NCBI GenBank assembly: GCA_035420085.1
Contig: DAOLUH010000023.1
Coordinates: forward strand, 1 to 64,000
Direction of reading: 5' to 3'
Source: DSWT01 sp035420085
Lineage (GTDB): Bacteria; Chloroflexota; Anaerolineae; B4-G1; SLSP01
Length of the DNA: 64,000 nt
Shown: piece by piece, positions 52,644 through 63,915 of the stretch
Numbering within the stretch: position 1 is the first letter of the stretch
Layout of the letters: each line of letters begins with the position of its first letter
Notes under the pieces: generated by a model
What the model saw: only the letters and a program-made list of their open reading frames with translations
Told to the model about the DNA's origin: nothing
The model's database searches: none
Translations under genes and position numbers: made by a program

Positions 52644-52687
52644 AGGTGTTTTGTGGCGGCGGATATATCCGCCGCCACAAAACACCT
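52644..52687. repeat. 44-bp perfect palindrome upstream of uvrA
   Basis: The arms of 22 bp are perfectly complementary, with no loop; the centre is GGATATATCC inside GGCGGCGGATATATCCGCC (52654-52672 or so), and the outer part is AGGTGTTTTGTGG and its inverse. It ends 10 bp before the -10 box of uvrA, so it covers the -35 position. Confidence 0.85.
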
Positions 52688-52693
52688 CTAATG

Positions 52694-52702
52694 TGCTATA
52701 AT
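52694..52702 (+). promoter_or_regulatory. uvrA: Extended -10 promoter of uvrA
   Basis: TGCTATAAT (TATAAT at 52697-52702) is an extended -10 element. No -35 consensus is visible, because the palindrome occupies that position. Confidence 0.6.
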
Positions 52703-52737
52703 GGTCTGTTGCAATGTTGACGGATATGGGGGCAGGT

Positions 52738-55644
<2,907 letters not shown>

Positions 55645-55695
55645 AGCGTAAAACGTGAAGCGTAAAACGTAAAACGTAAAACGTGAAGCGTAAAA
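55645..55695. repeat. CGTAAAACGTGAAGCG word-repeat cluster
   Basis: Just after uvrA, the words GCGTAAAACGTGAAG and CGTAAAACG are repeated about five times in 50 bases. Similar words lie at 24523-24560 and 61905-61960. Confidence 0.6.
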
Positions 55696-55885
55696 GTGGA
55701 TGGCGGCTTCCGCCCGTCTTTAGAGATGCTTTGTTCTTTCTTTGGCCTCTTTCCGTTGGATTTTGTATAACGCGCAATCCATGCTACTATACCACCTGCA
55801 GACGCTTTATCCCTGTCAAACTGCAACTTTTAACGTGTAACCTTAAACTTTCCCGCACATATTTCACTTCTGGAGGTAAATTTCT

Positions 55886-57211
55886 ATGACAAAAATCGCT
55901 TTTATTGGCGCCGGTAGTTTCGGCTTTACGCGCAGTTTGGTGCGCGACATACTGACGTTCCCCCTGCTGGAGGACGCGACGCTGGCGTTGATGGACATTG
56001 ACGCCGAGCGGCTGGACTTCATCAACCAGGCGGTCAATCGCATTGTGACCGAGGGGAAGCGCCCCGCGAAGGTGATGGCGACGATGGATCGCGCCGAGGC
56101 GTTGGAAGGCGCGGACGCCGTCATTGTCACGATCCTGGCCGGCGGCGTGGATGTGTGGCAGCATGACATCCTCATCCCCAAAAAGTACGGTGTGGACACG
56201 AACGTGGGCGACACGCGCGGCCCATCGGGCATCTTCCGCGCCCTGCGCACGATCCCGGTGATGCTGGGCATCGTCAAGGACATGGAAAAGTATTGCCCCA
56301 AGGCGACCATGCTCAATTACACTAACCCGATGGCGATGTTGTGCCGGGCGATGCAGCGCGAATCCTTCATCCCGTTGACCGGTCTGTGCCACAGCGTCCA
56401 GGGCACAGCTCACATGCTCGCCCACTGGATCGGCGCGCCGATGGACGAGATCACTTACACGTGCGCGGGCATCAATCACCTGGCGTGGTACGTCAAGTAC
56501 GAGTGGAACGGCGTGGACGCCTACCCGCTCATCCGCAAGGCCATCACCGAGAACCCGGACATCTACAACGAGGAGCAGGTGCGCAACGAGATGTTCCTGC
56601 ACCTGGATTACTACGTCACCGAGTCCAGCGGGCACAACTCCGAGTACAACTGGTGGTTCCGCAAACGGCCCGACCTCATCGAGAAGTACTGCACGCACGG
56701 GACGGGTTGGAATCCCGGTCACTACGCCTACATCCTCGACGAGTACCGCAAACGCGCCGACGATTGGAAGGACGGCATCCGCGAATGGCTCGCGCGGGAG
56801 ACGATTGACCTGGAACGCGGTCACGAGTACGCCTCGTACATCATCAACGCGCTGCAAGGCGGGGAAATCTTCCAGTTCAACGGCAACGTGCCCAACACCG
56901 GCCTCATCACCAATCTGCCGGACGGCGTGTGTGTGGAAGTGCCGGTCTACGTGGACAAAGGCGGCCTGCATGCGGTGCATGTCGGCGCCCTGCCGCGCCA
57001 GGTCGCGCCACTGAACCAGGTCGTCGTCGCCACCGAAGAGATGGCCGTCGAGGCCGCCCTCACCGGCGACCCACGCCTCGTTTTCCACGCCATCGCCAGC
57101 GACCCACTCACCGCCGCCGTGCTCTCGTTGGCGGAGATCAAGCAGATGGTCAACGAGATGTTGGCGCAAAACAAGGATTACCTGCCGCAGTTCAAACATT
57201 TCGCAGCGTAA
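55886..57211 (+). CDS. Family 4 glycoside hydrolase (alpha-galactosidase/alpha-glucosidase type)
   Basis: GH4 enzymes cleave glycosides by an NAD+- and Mn2+-dependent oxidation-elimination route. The 441 residues start with the Rossmann motif F-I-G-A-G-S-F-G-F-T and continue with LMDIDAERL (adenine-ribose site), NYTNPMAMLC, the metal cysteine in GLCHSVQG, and GINHLAWY with the metal histidine. These features fit the MelA/AglA branch of GH4; the exact sugar cannot be decided. A strong GGAGG lies upstream of the ATG. It is cytoplasmic, so its substrate would be imported; no transporter lies in the window. Confidence 0.9.
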   Translation: MTKIAFIGAGSFGFTRSLVRDILTFPLLEDATLALMDIDAERLDFINQAVNRIVTEGKRPAKVMATMDRAEALEGADAVIVTILAGGVDVWQHDILIPKKYGVDTNVGDTRGPSGIFRALRTIPVMLGIVKDMEKYCPKATMLNYTNPMAMLCRAMQRESFIPLTGLCHSVQGTAHMLAHWIGAPMDEITYTCAGINHLAWYVKYEWNGVDAYPLIRKAITENPDIYNEEQVRNEMFLHLDYYVTESSGHNSEYNWWFRKRPDLIEKYCTHGTGWNPGHYAYILDEYRKRADDWKDGIREWLARETIDLERGHEYASYIINALQGGEIFQFNGNVPNTGLITNLPDGVCVEVPVYVDKGGLHAVHVGALPRQVAPLNQVVVATEEMAVEAALTGDPRLVFHAIASDPLTAAVLSLAEIKQMVNEMLAQNKDYLPQFKHFAA

Positions 57212-57227
57212 ATCATCAGTGTTTCAT

Positions 57228-57292
57228 CAGCAGATTGAGCAGATTAAGCAGATTTACGCACACTTAATCTGCTCAATCTGCTTAATCTGCTG
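57228..57292. repeat. Inverted repeat built from AATCTGCTT/AATCTGCTC words
   Basis: A 27-base arm (57228-57254) made of the words CAGATTGAG and CAGATTAAG faces its near-perfect inverse (57266-57292) across an 11-base loop. It separates the GH4 gene from the flavodoxin gene and could terminate the former. Confidence 0.65.
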
Positions 57293-57307
57293 ACTAAAGG
57301 AAGACCT

Positions 57308-57853
57308 ATGGGGAAAATTCTCGTGCTCTACGACAGTACGACCGGCAACACCGCGCAAATGGCCGAATACGTGGCCGAGGGCGCGCGGGAGATCAACGGC
57401 ATGGAAGTGCGCCTGCGCTCCGTGGATGAGGCAAGTATGGACGACATCCTCTGGGCCGACGGCATCGCCTGTGGGACGCCGACCTACGTGGGCGTGGTCT
57501 CGTGGAAAATGAAGAAATTCTGGGACGACATCGCGCATCACGTCTGGGGACAAATGGACGGCAAAATCGGCTGCGCCTTCTCCACCTCCGGCGGCTGGGG
57601 CGGCGGCGCGGAACTGACGTGCCTCTCACTTCTGGTGATGATGATGAACGTGGGGATGCTCACCTTCGGCGTGACAGACTACACCGGTCCGCAGTTCACC
57701 CTCCACTACGGCGCAGTGACGGCGGGCAAACCCCGCGAGGAGAAAGAAATCGCCGCCGCGCGCCGGCTCGGCAAGCGCCTGGCGCAGTGGGTGGCGGTGT
57801 ATGTCGACGGGCGCGCGGATCTGCGGCCCGGGCCGATGAAGTCGCGGGGATAA
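57308..57853 (+). CDS. Flavodoxin family protein
   Basis: This 181-residue protein has the flavodoxin-like fold of FMN-binding electron carriers and NAD(P)H:quinone reductases. The phosphate-binding loop for FMN is V-L-Y-D-S-T-T-G-N-T, followed by DGIACGTPTYVGVVSWKMKKF (given as DGIACGTPTY and VGVVSWKMKKF). The C-terminal FSTSGGWGGGAELTCLSLL is typical of NAD(P)H dehydrogenase (WrbA-like) members. AAGGAAG precedes the ATG. The physiological partner is unknown. Confidence 0.88.
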   Translation: MGKILVLYDSTTGNTAQMAEYVAEGAREINGMEVRLRSVDEASMDDILWADGIACGTPTYVGVVSWKMKKFWDDIAHHVWGQMDGKIGCAFSTSGGWGGGAELTCLSLLVMMMNVGMLTFGVTDYTGPQFTLHYGAVTAGKPREEKEIAAARRLGKRLAQWVAVYVDGRADLRPGPMKSRG

Positions 57854-57870
57854 AAATGGATCGTTTGGGG

Positions 57871-57876
57871 TATAAT
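57871..57876 (+). promoter_or_regulatory. Candidate -10 box for the DUF433/DUF5615 pair
   Basis: A TATAAT at 57871-57876 sits 34 bases ahead of the DUF433 start with an AGGGAG ribosome-binding site in between. No clear -35 is visible. Confidence 0.4.
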
Positions 57877-57909
57877 TAAAGAAAAAAAACAGCAAAGGGA
57901 GATATTGCG

Positions 57910-58128
57910 ATGTTTGATCGGATTACCCTGGATCCTGAAGTTTGTGGTGGCAAACCTTGTATTCGTGGTTTGCGCTTTCCGCTCTCTCGCTTGCTGGGAT
58001 TGTTAGCTTCTGGTGAAACGCCAGAAACGATTTTACAGGCGTATCCATACCTGGAAGTAGAGGATATTCAGGCTGCTTTGGAGTATGCTGCTCGTCTTGC
58101 AGAATCTCCTGTGCTAGAGTTGGCGTAA
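57910..58128 (+). CDS. DUF433 protein, probable antitoxin
   Basis: DUF433 proteins are small helical, DNA-binding-like proteins often encoded next to PIN-like toxins and thought to be their antitoxins. The 72 residues carry the family signature: PEVCGGKPCIRGLRF at 9-23, an amphipathic helix with LLGLLASGETPETILQAYP, and LEVEDIQAALEYAA. The downstream gene starts on the last base of its stop codon, a typical tight toxin-antitoxin arrangement. Confidence 0.88.
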   Translation: MFDRITLDPEVCGGKPCIRGLRFPLSRLLGLLASGETPETILQAYPYLEVEDIQAALEYAARLAESPVLELA

Positions 58129-58505
58129 TGAAAGCTCTGTTGCATATGCCGGTTTCGGCGATGCTGCTGGGTATTTTGCAGGCTTATGGATATTCAGGCG
58201 TGCATGCTTGTCAGATCGGTATGGCTCGCGCTTCTGACGAGGAATTGCTGGCGATGGCTCGCGCCGAGGCGCGTATTGTCATCACGGCAGATTTAGATTT
58301 CCCGCAGCTTTTGGCTCTCAGTTCCTTGAATGGCCCCGGTATTATTCTATTTCGTGGCGGCAATTACTCCGACGCAGAGATGTGTGATTTACTTGAGCGC
58401 GTTTTGCAAGAGGTGCAGCCGAATGTTATAGAACATTCCGTGTGTGTCGTAGATAAAAAGCGTATTCGTGTGACTCCATTGCCACTGAAACGCAAGATAA
58501 AGTGA
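58128..58505 (+). CDS. DUF5615 PIN-like protein, possible toxin lacking the first active-site aspartate
   Basis: DUF5615 proteins have a PIN-like nuclease fold and usually pair with DUF433. The 125 residues show GMARASDEELLAMARAEARI, VITADLDFPQLLAL and GNYSDAEMCDLLERVL, matching the family. The usual start is L-L-D-x-x-L-P or L-L-D-M-P-V-S, with the aspartate in the active site; here it is L-L-H-M-P-V-S, so His replaces Asp. The later aspartates (TADLDF) remain. Ribonuclease activity is therefore uncertain. It overlaps the DUF433 gene by one base. Confidence 0.82.
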   Translation: MKALLHMPVSAMLLGILQAYGYSGVHACQIGMARASDEELLAMARAEARIVITADLDFPQLLALSSLNGPGIILFRGGNYSDAEMCDLLERVLQEVQPNVIEHSVCVVDKKRIRVTPLPLKRKIK

Positions 58506-58521
58506 AAGACCGCTAGAAAAA

Positions 58522-58550
58522 CGCCCTACTTGTAGAGTAGGGCGCTTGCT
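58522..58550 (+). terminator. Terminator after the DUF433/DUF5615 pair
   Basis: CGCCCTACT (58522-58530) and AGTAGGGCG (58536-58544) form a perfect 9-bp stem with loop TGTAG, preceded by AAAAA and followed by CTTGCTT. It lies 17 bases after the stop. Confidence 0.7.
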
Positions 58551-58572
58551 TATCATCATCTGGGAGGACAAT

Positions 58573-61500
58573 ATGATGAATACCACCGTCAAAGCCTGGG
58601 AAGAAACCATCACCTTCCCCACCTACACCCCGCCACCCGCCGATCTGAACCCGATGTACCTCGACAAGCGGGTGAACCAGGGGACGAGCGGGCGCGTCTA
58701 CCCGCAGCCGTTCACCGACAAGCTTGCCAGCGAGAGCGCGCCGCAGACGTATCAGGCCGTTTATCTGGAAAATGAGTACATCCGCCTGATGATGCTCCCG
58801 CAAATCGGCGGGCGCATCCACGAGGCGGTGGACAAGACCACCGGCTACAACTTCATCTACCGCCAGCACGTGATCAAACCGGCGCTCATCGGCCTGTTTG
58901 GCGCGTGGATTTCCGGCGGGATTGAGTTCAACTGGCCGCAGCATCACCGCCCGTCCACGTTTATGCCCACGCAGCACCTCATCGAGGAAAAATCCGACGG
59001 CAGTGTGACTGTCTGGATGAGCGAGAACGATCCGCTGCAACGGATGAAGGGCATGGTCGGCATCTGCCTTTACCCCGGCAAGGCGTTTTTTGAGATGAAG
59101 GTGCAGCTCTACAACCGCACGCCGGAGGTGCAGACCTTCCTGTGGTGGGTCAACGTCGGCGTCCACGTCCACGAGCAGTACCAGGTTTTCTTCCCGCCGG
59201 ACGTGACCGTTGTGACTGACCACTCCAAACGGTCAATGTCGCATTTCCCCATCGCCACGGGCAACTACTACGGCGTGGATTTCTCCAACGACGGGGCCGG
59301 CACAGACATCAGTTGGTACAAGAACATCCCCGTGCCCACATCATACTTCGTGTGGGAGACGAACTATGACCACTTCGGCGGTTACGACCATCGCGCCGAC
59401 GCTGGCATTGTCCACGTCGCCAACCGCTTCATCGCGCCCGGCAAGAAGATGTTCACCTGGGGCGCAGGCGAATTCGCCAAAGGCTGGGAGGCTAACCTCA
59501 CCGACGCCGATGGCCCATACATCGAGCTGATGGCCGGCGTCTACACCGACAACCAGCCCGACTTTTCGTGGCTTCAACCCTACGAGACCAAGACCTTCAG
59601 CCAGTTCTGGTATCCCATCCAGAAGATTGGCCCGGCGAAGAATGCAAATCGGCGTTGTGCGGTAAATCTCGAAATCAAAAAATCTGCGAATCAGCAAATC
59701 GCAAAGGTAGGCGTGGTAGCGACAGAGGTTTTTGAGGACTCGCTTGTTACACTGGTTGCCGATGAAAATACGTTGTTGGAGAAGACCGTAACGCTTGCGC
59801 CGGATGCGCCGTTTGTGGCGGAAGTAATGCTGCCGGAGGGCGTAGCGGAGACAGAGCTGTTGTTGCGCGTGTGCGATGCCACCGGGCAGGAGATCATCCG
59901 CTACGCGCCGCAAATCGTGGAGCAGCCGCCCCTGCCGGAAGCGAAAACCCCGCCACCCCCGCCGGAGACCTTCGACAGCATTGAGGACCTCTACCTCACC
60001 GGCCTGCACCTCGAACAGTACCGTCATCCGACGATTGAGCCGGAGCCGTACTGGGAGGCTGCGTTGGCGAAGGATCCCACCGACGTGCGCTGCAACAACG
60101 CGCTGGGCCTGGTGTACTTCCGGCGTGGGAACTTCGAGAAGGCCATTGCCCACTTCCGCACGGCCATTGACAAACTCACGCGCCGCAACCCCAACCCGCG
60201 CGACGGCGAGGTTTTCTTCAACCTGGGGCAGGCGCTCAAGTTCAGCGGCGACCTTGGCGGGGCCTACGCCGCCTTCTACAAAGCCATCTGGAGCTACGCC
60301 TGGCAGGCCGCCAGCTACTACGCCCTCGCCGAAATTGATCTGCTGCGCGGCGATTTCGTGACCGCGCTAGAGCATGTGAACCGCGCTCTCATCACCAACA
60401 CGCTGAATATGAAGGCGCGCAATCTCAAGGCTGCCATCCTGCGTCATCTGGGTCGTCTCAATGAAGCCGCTGCGCTGTGCTGCGAGACCGTCAGCCTGGA
60501 TCCGCTGGATATGGGGTCGCGCAACGAGATTGTTTTGCAGAGCCGGGCGAAGGGGAGCACGGCGGCGCAGAGCCAGCTCGCCGAATTGATGGCGCTGCTG
60601 CGCGTCTCCGATCCGCTGTCTGAAATTCAAGCCTATCTCGATATGGCCTTTGATTACGCCAACGCCGGATTGTGGGATGAGGCTGCCGACGTTCTCGCGC
60701 GCGTGGTTGGACCGGATGCCACGGGATTTCCGACTGTGTTGTACGCCCTGGGTTATTTCGCCCATCGTCAGGGACGCGACGATGAGGCTCGCGCGCTGTA
60801 TGGCAAAGCCTCGGCGCAACCCACCGACTACTGTTTCCCCGTGCGGCTTGAGGAGATGGTCATCTTGCAGCACGCGCAATCGCTCTTCCCAGACGATCCC
60901 ATCATCGCTTACTACCTCGGCGATCTGTACTACGACAAACACCGTCCAGAAGAAGCCATTGCGCAGTGGGAGATTGCCGTGAAGGGTGCGCCCGGTTTCT
61001 CGATTCCCTGGCGCAACCTGGGTATCGCCGCCTACAATGTGCTGCACGATCCACAGCGTGCCATCGCCTGCTACGAAACGGCGTTCGCCGCTCATCCGCA
61101 GGATGGGCGCGTGCTCGGTGAACTCGATCAACTGTTGCAGCGGACGGGCGTTTCAGCCAAAGCACGACTGGAACGCCTTGAGCAGCACCTCGACCTGGTG
61201 CGCGACCGCGACGACCTTTCCGTGGAACTGGTCACGCTCTACAATCAGACCGGACAACCGCAGAAGGCCCTCGACTACGCGCTCTCGCGTCGCTTCCACC
61301 CGTGGGAGGGCGGCACGGGGCGCATCTCCGCGCAGTATGTGACGGCGCACTGGCTGCTGGCGCAAAACGCCCTCGCTGCGGACGACGCGCAAACTGCGCT
61401 CACGCACTGTCAAACGGCGCTGGCCCCCTATCCCGACAACCTCGGCGAGCGCAAGCACCTGCACTGGTCGGATGCTCACGTCCGCTATACGATGGGGCTG

Positions 61501-61899
61501 GCGCAGCAGGCTCTCGGCGACGCTGACGGCGCGCGCGCCAGCTTCGAGAGCGTCCTCGCGGCGCACGGTTGGTCGGCGGAACTGCCATACTACCAGGCGT
61601 TGGCGCTCAAATCGCTTGGTCGCGCGGATGAAGCTGAAACCCGGCTCACCGAAATGCTGGAACGCGCCACCCGCCAGCTTGAAGAGCAAGCCAAACAAGG
61701 CTTCGCCACCTCCGTCCCGCAGTTCGTCTTCGCCGAAGAAGATATGGAGACGCGGCGGCGCACTCACCTCACCTACACCATCGGCCTGGCGCACCTGGGC
61801 TTGGGCCACGCAGCGGAAGCCAAAGCGGCGTTTGAGACCGTATTGGGACGCGACCCGAACCACTTCGGCGCGCAGTTGGCTTTGCGTGAATTGAAATAA
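58573..61899 (+). CDS. DUF5107 protein with C-terminal TPR repeats (1108 aa)
   Basis: The start is ATG 58573, five bases after GGGAGG (58562-58567). The N-terminal ~370 residues match DUF5107, an aldose-epimerase-like beta-sandwich seen next to sugar-utilisation genes (VYLENEYIRLMMLPQIGGRI, GIEFNWPQHHRPSTFMPTQH). The middle is a short linker with Pro-rich EAKTPPPPPETF. From about residue 490 the protein is a string of TPR units (LGLVYFRRGNFEKAIAHFR, LGQALKFSGDLGGAYAAFYK, LGDLYYDKHRPEEAIAQWE, and others to the C terminus). No signal peptide is present. The arrangement suggests a sugar-binding or glycan-related domain on a protein-binding scaffold; its activity is not established. Confidence 0.85.
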   Translation: MMNTTVKAWEETITFPTYTPPPADLNPMYLDKRVNQGTSGRVYPQPFTDKLASESAPQTYQAVYLENEYIRLMMLPQIGGRIHEAVDKTTGYNFIYRQHVIKPALIGLFGAWISGGIEFNWPQHHRPSTFMPTQHLIEEKSDGSVTVWMSENDPLQRMKGMVGICLYPGKAFFEMKVQLYNRTPEVQTFLWWVNVGVHVHEQYQVFFPPDVTVVTDHSKRSMSHFPIATGNYYGVDFSNDGAGTDISWYKNIPVPTSYFVWETNYDHFGGYDHRADAGIVHVANRFIAPGKKMFTWGAGEFAKGWEANLTDADGPYIELMAGVYTDNQPDFSWLQPYETKTFSQFWYPIQKIGPAKNANRRCAVNLEIKKSANQQIAKVGVVATEVFEDSLVTLVADENTLLEKTVTLAPDAPFVAEVMLPEGVAETELLLRVCDATGQEIIRYAPQIVEQPPLPEAKTPPPPPETFDSIEDLYLTGLHLEQYRHPTIEPEPYWEAALAKDPTDVRCNNALGLVYFRRGNFEKAIAHFRTAIDKLTRRNPNPRDGEVFFNLGQALKFSGDLGGAYAAFYKAIWSYAWQAASYYALAEIDLLRGDFVTALEHVNRALITNTLNMKARNLKAAILRHLGRLNEAAALCCETVSLDPLDMGSRNEIVLQSRAKGSTAAQSQLAELMALLRVSDPLSEIQAYLDMAFDYANAGLWDEAADVLARVVGPDATGFPTVLYALGYFAHRQGRDDEARALYGKASAQPTDYCFPVRLEEMVILQHAQSLFPDDPIIAYYLGDLYYDKHRPEEAIAQWEIAVKGAPGFSIPWRNLGIAAYNVLHDPQRAIACYETAFAAHPQDGRVLGELDQLLQRTGVSAKARLERLEQHLDLVRDRDDLSVELVTLYNQTGQPQKALDYALSRRFHPWEGGTGRISAQYVTAHWLLAQNALAADDAQTALTHCQTALAPYPDNLGERKHLHWSDAHVRYTMGLAQQALGDADGARASFESVLAAHGWSAELPYYQALALKSLGRADEAETRLTEMLERATRQLEEQAKQGFATSVPQFVFAEEDMETRRRTHLTYTIGLAHLGLGHAAEAKAAFETVLGRDPNHFGAQLALRELK

Positions 61900-61909
61900 G
61901 TCAGTAAAA

Positions 61910-61972
61910 CGTGAAACGTAAAACGTAATGGTGTAAACTTATTACGTTTTACGTTTCACGCATTTTGTTTTA
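61910..61972 (+). terminator. Terminator made from the CGTAAAACG word repeat
   Basis: A perfect 20-bp inverted repeat (arms 61910-61929 and 61941-61960, words CGTGAAACGTAAAACGTAAT) with an 11-nt loop is followed by ATTTTGTTTTA. It is both a member of the CGTAAAACG repeat family and a good intrinsic terminator for the DUF5107/TPR gene. Confidence 0.75.
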
Positions 61973-61995
61973 CAGGGTGTGTGTTGGAGGCTTGT

Positions 61996-62883
61996 ATGCG
62001 CCTGGCAATCTTGGCCGACATCCACGGCAACCTCCCCGCGCTGGAAGCGGTGTTGGCGGATGCGCGCACGCAAGGCGTGGACGGCTACATCATCGCCGGG
62101 GATTTGCTCCTCGGCGCACCGTTTCCGCTGGAGACCCTGGACCGGCTCCGCAGCCTCGATGCCTGGATTATCCAGGGCAACAACGATGTCTACTTTACCC
62201 GTTACGACACGGGCGTCGCGCCGGCAACCTGGCAAACCCGCGCGCAGTGGGCGCCGTTGCGGTGGGGTTACGCCCGCCTGGACCGGGACGCGCTGGATTA
62301 TCTCGCCGCATTGCCTGAACGATTGGTTGTAACGTTGCCCGGCGCCGCGCCGATTTGCGTGGTTCACGGGTCGCCGCGCGCTGTGGCGGAGGGCATTGTG
62401 CCGGATGCCCCGGAGATCAGGTGCAAATTTGCGCAGGCGCGGTCAACGAACAATATCTACGTGGAAGACGCGCTGGCGCAGATCGCCGAACCGGTGTTGG
62501 TGTGCGGGCACACGCACATCGCGTGGAAGTACCGCCACAATGGACGGCTGGCGCTCAATCCCGGCGCGGTTGGCGGACCGATTGACGGGGTGGTAGGTGC
62601 GGAATACGCGCTGCTGACCTGGCAGGATGACCGCTGGACAGCGAATTTGCGCGTGGTGGAGTATGACGTGGCTGCGCTCCTGGTCGCCTATCGGGAGAGC
62701 GGGATGTTGGCGGAGGGCGGCGCGATGGTGCGCGCGTTGATGCGCGGCATCGAAACCGGGCAGAATCACCCGTGGTATCTCGTCCTTCATGCCTTCGACC
62801 TGGCGGCGCAGGCCGGAATAGCGCACGATGGCGTCGTCCCCGATGAGATCTGGGAACGCGCTGCGGCAACGTTGGAAGGGTGA
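61996..62883 (+). CDS. Metallophosphoesterase (calcineurin-like, YfcE/YvnB-like)
   Basis: The start is ATG 61996, five bases after GGAGG (61986-61990); the frame extends to 61981 but that part precedes the ribosome-binding site. The 295 residues show all metal-site motifs: D-I-H-G-N-L-P-A-L-E, A-G-D-L-L-L, G-N-N-D, V-H-G-S-P and G-H-T-H-I, followed by LNPGAVGGPIDG. This is a cytoplasmic phosphodiesterase or phosphatase of unknown substrate. The ~70 C-terminal residues after the phosphoesterase core are helical and not typical of the shortest family members. Confidence 0.9.
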   Translation: MRLAILADIHGNLPALEAVLADARTQGVDGYIIAGDLLLGAPFPLETLDRLRSLDAWIIQGNNDVYFTRYDTGVAPATWQTRAQWAPLRWGYARLDRDALDYLAALPERLVVTLPGAAPICVVHGSPRAVAEGIVPDAPEIRCKFAQARSTNNIYVEDALAQIAEPVLVCGHTHIAWKYRHNGRLALNPGAVGGPIDGVVGAEYALLTWQDDRWTANLRVVEYDVAALLVAYRESGMLAEGGAMVRALMRGIETGQNHPWYLVLHAFDLAAQAGIAHDGVVPDEIWERAAATLEG

Positions 62884-62893
62884 CTGTACGAAG

Positions 62894-63694
62894 TTAGCGT
62901 AACACAAACATCAACGTCCGCGCAACCTCGAAGTAATCCGCCGTATCGAAACTAACCGTGTGCGGCCCTTCTGCCCTGACGCCGGGGAAGAACGCCGCGC
63001 GGTAGGCGCTCGCGTGGTTGCGGTAGCAGATTTCGACGTGGAAGTGCTCCGGCAGCGGCAGTAGGCAACGGGACAGGTCGCCAGTGAGGGCCTGCTGCGC
63101 GCCTGCGCGGATCGCCTGGATGGCGCGCGTTGGGTGGATACTGATTGTGGAATTGCCGACGCCTTCTTTGATGGCGCACGTCCCGATGTGCGGGTTGAAC
63201 GTTTGCGCGTGGCGGCATAGCCCGGCGTCGCCGGAGACAAAGACCACCGGCACGCGCTTGAGCGAAGCGACGAAAGCGTGCAGCAAGAACTCCGACGCGA
63301 GTTGATCGTTGATTTTGAGGTACGTAATCCCTCTGTTCATCGTGTGCGCCAACGGATTGGCGTCCGATGCCGCCGGCGCGTGGTAGCCGATCATCATCAC
63401 CGCCTGGAATGTTTCATCCAGCCCCGTGACCATGCTGAAAGGATGTCCGGCCCAGCCCCGGATGAGTCTGGCTTCCTGCGGGAGTCTGGCGGCGAGCAGG
63501 TTACGCGCCGAATCGTGGGCATCCTTGACCCAGATCTCGGTCGCGCCCGCTTCCAGCGCGCCCTCACAGGCGGCAGCGACTTCCGCCGTCATCTGCTCGC
63601 GGAATTCCGCGTAAGCCGCCTCGCCCTTTTCGGTTTCGTCCCAGTCGGTTGTCCCGGTAACGCCTTCAATGTCTGCGCTGATGTAGATTTTCAC
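62894..63694 (-). CDS. M55 family D-aminopeptidase (DppA-like)
   Basis: DppA-type M55 peptidases are zinc D-aminopeptidases; the Bacillus enzyme releases D-Ala from D-Ala-D-Ala or D-Ala-Gly-Gly. The 266 residues conserve the zinc ligands at the usual places: Asp8 and Glu10 (SADIEG), His60 (KDAHDSARN), His105 (GYHA) and Glu134 (LASEF). The His116-Thr117-Met118-Asn119 segment fits the catalytic histidine region. No signal peptide is visible. It is convergent with the metallophosphoesterase gene (11 bases apart) and the last complete gene in the window. Confidence 0.92.
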   Translation of the reverse strand: MKIYISADIEGVTGTTDWDETEKGEAAYAEFREQMTAEVAAACEGALEAGATEIWVKDAHDSARNLLAARLPQEARLIRGWAGHPFSMVTGLDETFQAVMMIGYHAPAASDANPLAHTMNRGITYLKINDQLASEFLLHAFVASLKRVPVVFVSGDAGLCRHAQTFNPHIGTCAIKEGVGNSTISIHPTRAIQAIRAGAQQALTGDLSRCLLPLPEHFHVEICYRNHASAYRAAFFPGVRAEGPHTVSFDTADYFEVARTLMFVLR

Positions 63695-63734
63695 TGTGAC
63701 TCTCCTGATTATGTAAGTTCTTCGTAACTATTCA

Positions 63735-63900
63735 GCCGTCATCCTTCGGCAAGCTCAGGACAGGTCTCCGAACGTAGCGGAACGAGTGAAACGAGTGGAG
63801 CGAAGTGAGGAATCTCTGCTCGCGCAACGTAGAGACCCTTCGCTCCGTTCCAGTCGCGCAGATGCTCCTTCCACTCCGCTCAGGGTGACGGTCGCATTGT
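63735..63900. repeat. Dispersed intergenic repeat, about 165 bp
   Basis: The stretch begins CGTCATCCTTCGGCAAGCTC and ends CTCCGCTCAGGGTGACGG, with imperfectly inverted ends and internal GGAGCGAAGTGAGG / CCTTCGCTCC pairing. These words resemble repeats seen between genes of many environmental bacteria. A minus-strand frame across it is not a gene. Confidence 0.5.
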
Positions 63901-63915
63901 AAGTAGGCTGAATAG

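Noticed and set aside
55787..57199. 470-residue open frame on the minus strand
   Set aside because: It is antisense to the GH4 gene, which has all family motifs.
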